Below are positions 62,680 to 64,000 of a stretch of 64,000 bases of DNA, piece by piece (within the stretch, counting starts at the first letter, position 1; every line of letters starts with the position of its first letter). The DNA is from Sphingobacteriaceae bacterium. GTDB taxonomy: Bacteria > Bacteroidota > Bacteroidia > B-17B0 > Aurantibacillaceae. The stretch lies in contig CANKBS010000012.1 of NCBI GenBank assembly GCA_947480015.1, positions 41,421 to 105,420 of the forward strand, in the 5' to 3' direction. The notes beneath the pieces were generated by a model, which saw nothing but the letters and a program-made list of their open reading frames with translations, did not search any database and had not been told where the DNA came from. The position numbers and the translations under genes are program-made.

Positions 62680-62687
62680 TATATTTG
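62680..62687 (+). promoter_or_regulatory. -7 element of the tRNA-Arg promoter
   Basis: TATATTTG, matching the Bacteroidota consensus, lies 12 bp before the mature 5' end of the tRNA. The -33 element at the expected distance is poor. Confidence 0.6.
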
Positions 62688-62698
62688 TTCTCCTTTTT

Positions 62699-62772
62699 GG
62701 CTCCGTAGTTCAATTGGATAGAATGGCAGATTCCGGTTCTGTTGGTTGGGGGTTCGAATCCCTTCGGAGTCA
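62699..62772 (+). tRNA. tRNA-Arg (anticodon CCG)
   Basis: 74 nt. The acceptor stem GGCTCCG/CGGAGTC pairs with one G-T. The anticodon arm is GCAGA-TTCCGGT-TCTGT, loop positions 3-5 CCG, decoding CGG. The T arm GGGGG-TTCGAAT-CCCTT has the standard TTCGAAT loop. The discriminator is A and CCA is not encoded. A terminator follows directly. Confidence 0.95.
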
Positions 62773-62780
62773 CTTTTAGA

Positions 62781-62808
62781 AACCTCAGTAAATACTGGGG
62801 TTTTTTGT
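62781..62808 (+). terminator. Intrinsic terminator of the tRNA
   Basis: AACCTCAGTA-aa-TACTGGGGTT with one G-T pair, followed by TTTTTT. The rest of 62809-63029 is AT-rich without a recognised feature. Confidence 0.8.
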
Positions 62809-63029
62809 TTTTTGGATATCGGAGGTACAACATAGGTACAACAATGCGCAATCTGATATGTCTTATACGAGACTTATAAGACAACTAATAATTGTTCTTG
62901 TTCAGGTAATATTAGAACTGTATGGATAGTTTTATTATAGTTAAAGATAAACTAGCAAGTTATACATCTTATTTAGCTTAGTTAATTGATAATAGAATAC
63001 AAAGGTTATTTTGTTTTTTTATTAATATT

Positions 63030-63056
63030 AAAAGGAGTTCCAACCGAACTCCTTTT
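63030..63056. terminator. Intrinsic terminator after the truncated T9SS gene
   Basis: A perfect 11-bp stem AAAAGGAGTTC/GAACTCCTTTT around CAACC; 27 bp past the stop at 63084 on the minus strand, with A- and T-rich flanks. Confidence 0.82.
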
Positions 63057-63083
63057 AATTTTGATAATCTGTTTTCTGAAATT

Positions 63084-63758
63084 TTATTCCGTTTTCACAA
63101 TCCTACTGTTCCATGTTCCTGAAACGCCTATTGCTTTAACAAAATAAACACCAGCTTTTAATTGGACTGTATTAATTTCATTGGTGCCTACATTTAATTC
63201 ACTTTTATTTATTGTAGCACCGTTAATGTCTGAAATAATTAAAGTACAAGCCTCGCTCGTTTCAATCTTTAAGGCATCATTAAAAGGGTTTGGAAACACT
63301 TGTAAACTTAAACCATCAGGACTATGCGCTGCAATGCCTGTACAAGGGCTTACTGTAACCGAAAATGTTTTTGATAATGTACAGCCATTGCTTGTGGCAG
63401 ACACCGAGTACACTGTGTTTGTAACAGGTGAAAGTGCAATTGTACTTGCGGTCGTATTATTAAACCAATTATAAGTACTGCCACCTGTTATTGTGTAAGT
63501 GAATTTATCACCTTTACAAATAGTTGTTGGACCAGTTACTAAAGGGTTAGGACCAACTATACTAATTGTGATGACTTTTTTTAGCGTGTCGTTACTGCAA
63601 GGGTTCAATAAAATTAAAGATGCAGTATAATTTCCGGTTGCAGAATAAATATGCGTTGGATTGCTGAGTGTGGAACTATTTGCTGAGCCAGTTGATGGAT
63701 CACCAAAAGACCAGATATAACCATTAGGCCCGTAAGGTGTAGAAGTACAACCTGGAAT
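63084..63758 (-). pseudogene. 5'-truncated T9SS type A protein with PKD and Ig-like domains
   Basis: The frame is open from 63758 down to the stop at 63084 but is cut by a stop at 63759-63761, with no usable start or signal peptide. It begins within a PKD domain (PGCTSTPYGPNGYIWSFGDP, NPTHIYSATGNYTASLILLN) that resembles residues about 410-475 of the giant protein at 27689-32272. An Ig-like repeat (TICKGDKFTYTITGGSTYNW) and an intact sorting domain (LQVFPNPFNDALKIET...SRIVKTE) follow. The N-terminal part is gone; an insertion-sequence end lies 95 bp further on. A deletion linked to that element is the simplest explanation. Confidence 0.72.
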
Positions 63759-63852
63759 TCATTATAATAATTTTAGCACTTTATATTGTGGTAAGGTTAA
63801 ATAAGTAAAAAGCGTTCAACGAATTTTTTAACAGTAAATAATGGCGGGTTTC

Positions 63853-64000
63853 TGTCTCGTCCTAAAATAGGTTGACACTGAAAAGTCAACTAAAATGATA
63901 ACAGAAAGCTTAAAAGAGAGTATTATTGCAGAAAAGCTAACAACAAGAATCAGCTACCGTGCATTAGGGTCGAAGTATAATTTAAAATTCCAAACAGTGC
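63853..64000 (+). mobile_element. Left end of an insertion sequence (cut by the window edge)
   Basis: The likely end begins TGTCTCGTCCTAAAATAGG and includes an inverted repeat GTTGAC-N8-GTCAAC (63871-63890), followed at once by a transposase-like reading frame. The right end is outside the window, so the terminal repeat and target duplication cannot be checked. Confidence 0.5.
63895..64000 (+). CDS. N-terminus of a transposase-like helix-turn-helix protein (partial)
   Basis: 35 codons are visible, MITESLKESIIAEKLTTRIS then YRALGSKYNLKFQTV, reading off the window end. The pattern 'xSYRxLGxKYxLxxxTV' is that of the helix-turn-helix at the front of IS3/IS150-type orfA or a related transposase. 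The family cannot be fixed from this much. The start lies 4 bp after the inverted repeat. Confidence 0.55.
   Translation, partial: MITESLKESIIAEKLTTRISYRALGSKYNLKFQTV

Noticed and set aside
62636..62884. Minus-strand frame across the tRNA gene (contains GFEPPTNRTG)
   Set aside because: This is the antisense translation of the tRNA and its terminator, a well-known false gene. I considered an integrase remnant downstream of the tRNA but could not support it.

Overview
This looks like a chromosomal window from a member of the Bacteroidota. Supporting signs are type IX secretion (T9SS) machinery (a PorZ homologue next to recO, a PorG/DUF6089-like barrel), at least seven T9SS cargo proteins or fragments with type A or type B (CHU_C) sorting domains, YwqK/MORN lipoproteins, an AT-rich sequence, absence of obvious Shine-Dalgarno sites, and promoters of the Bacteroidota form TTTG-N19-TANNTTTG (clearest in front of rpmH). 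I cannot name a genus.

Layout. 1-1300: tail of a T9SS cargo gene, then a dense field of REP-like palindromes around a GIY-YIG nuclease gene whose last codons lie inside a palindrome. 1307-7580 (minus): a tightly packed gene run, amidohydrolase, metallo-beta-lactamase-fold hydrolase, an outer-membrane protein with no usual start codon, FAD oxidoreductase, retropepsin-like protein, RimK, aspartoacylase-like protein, a 36-residue membrane protein and TatA. 7610-11231 (plus): rlmN, polyprenyl diphosphate synthase, a MORN lipoprotein and a T9SS cargo protein. 11512-15325 (minus): pntB, pntA, trmD. 15422-20402: small secreted proteins, a Uup-type ABC-F ATPase, MlaF/MlaE and a tiny lipoprotein. 20414-27385: half-length aldehyde dehydrogenase, a beta-barrel protein, a 1058-residue TPR protein and ftsE. 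27689-34918: a 1527-residue T9SS type B adhesin-like protein, a Cys-rich secreted protein, a LuxR-type response regulator lacking the usual phospho-acceptor Asp, and another T9SS cargo; the divergent promoter region here holds six copies of an AGAGGTGA-type box. 34924-42075 (minus): M3 peptidase, a small membrane protein, a PiT phosphate transporter and a phosphate-type porin that share a Pho-box-like site, and an OmpA-family lipoprotein. 42263-51344 (plus): thioredoxin-like protein, MFS transporter and two tandem ~1167-residue BNR/VPS10-type T9SS proteins with matching promoters. 51374-62772: porG-like gene, murI, AsmA-like protein, ABC exporter, rpmH, recO, porZ and tRNA-Arg(CCG). 62773-64000: a 5'-truncated T9SS cargo gene and the left end of an insertion sequence.

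The window is mostly core chromosome with surface-protein and repeat-rich accessory patches. Two families of non-coding, hairpin-forming repeats stand out. The first is a REP-like family with a constant 11-nt loop and at least four alternative, self-complementary stems. The second is a family of 70-280 bp elements that all end in TTTGGGCGCC and carry modules of the type CACAATCYGGCTCA-hairpin-GCCCT whose stems change in a compensatory way. These, the six-box operator region, the paired Pho-box-like sites and a candidate small RNA at about 56450-56577 are the most promising places to look for something undescribed.
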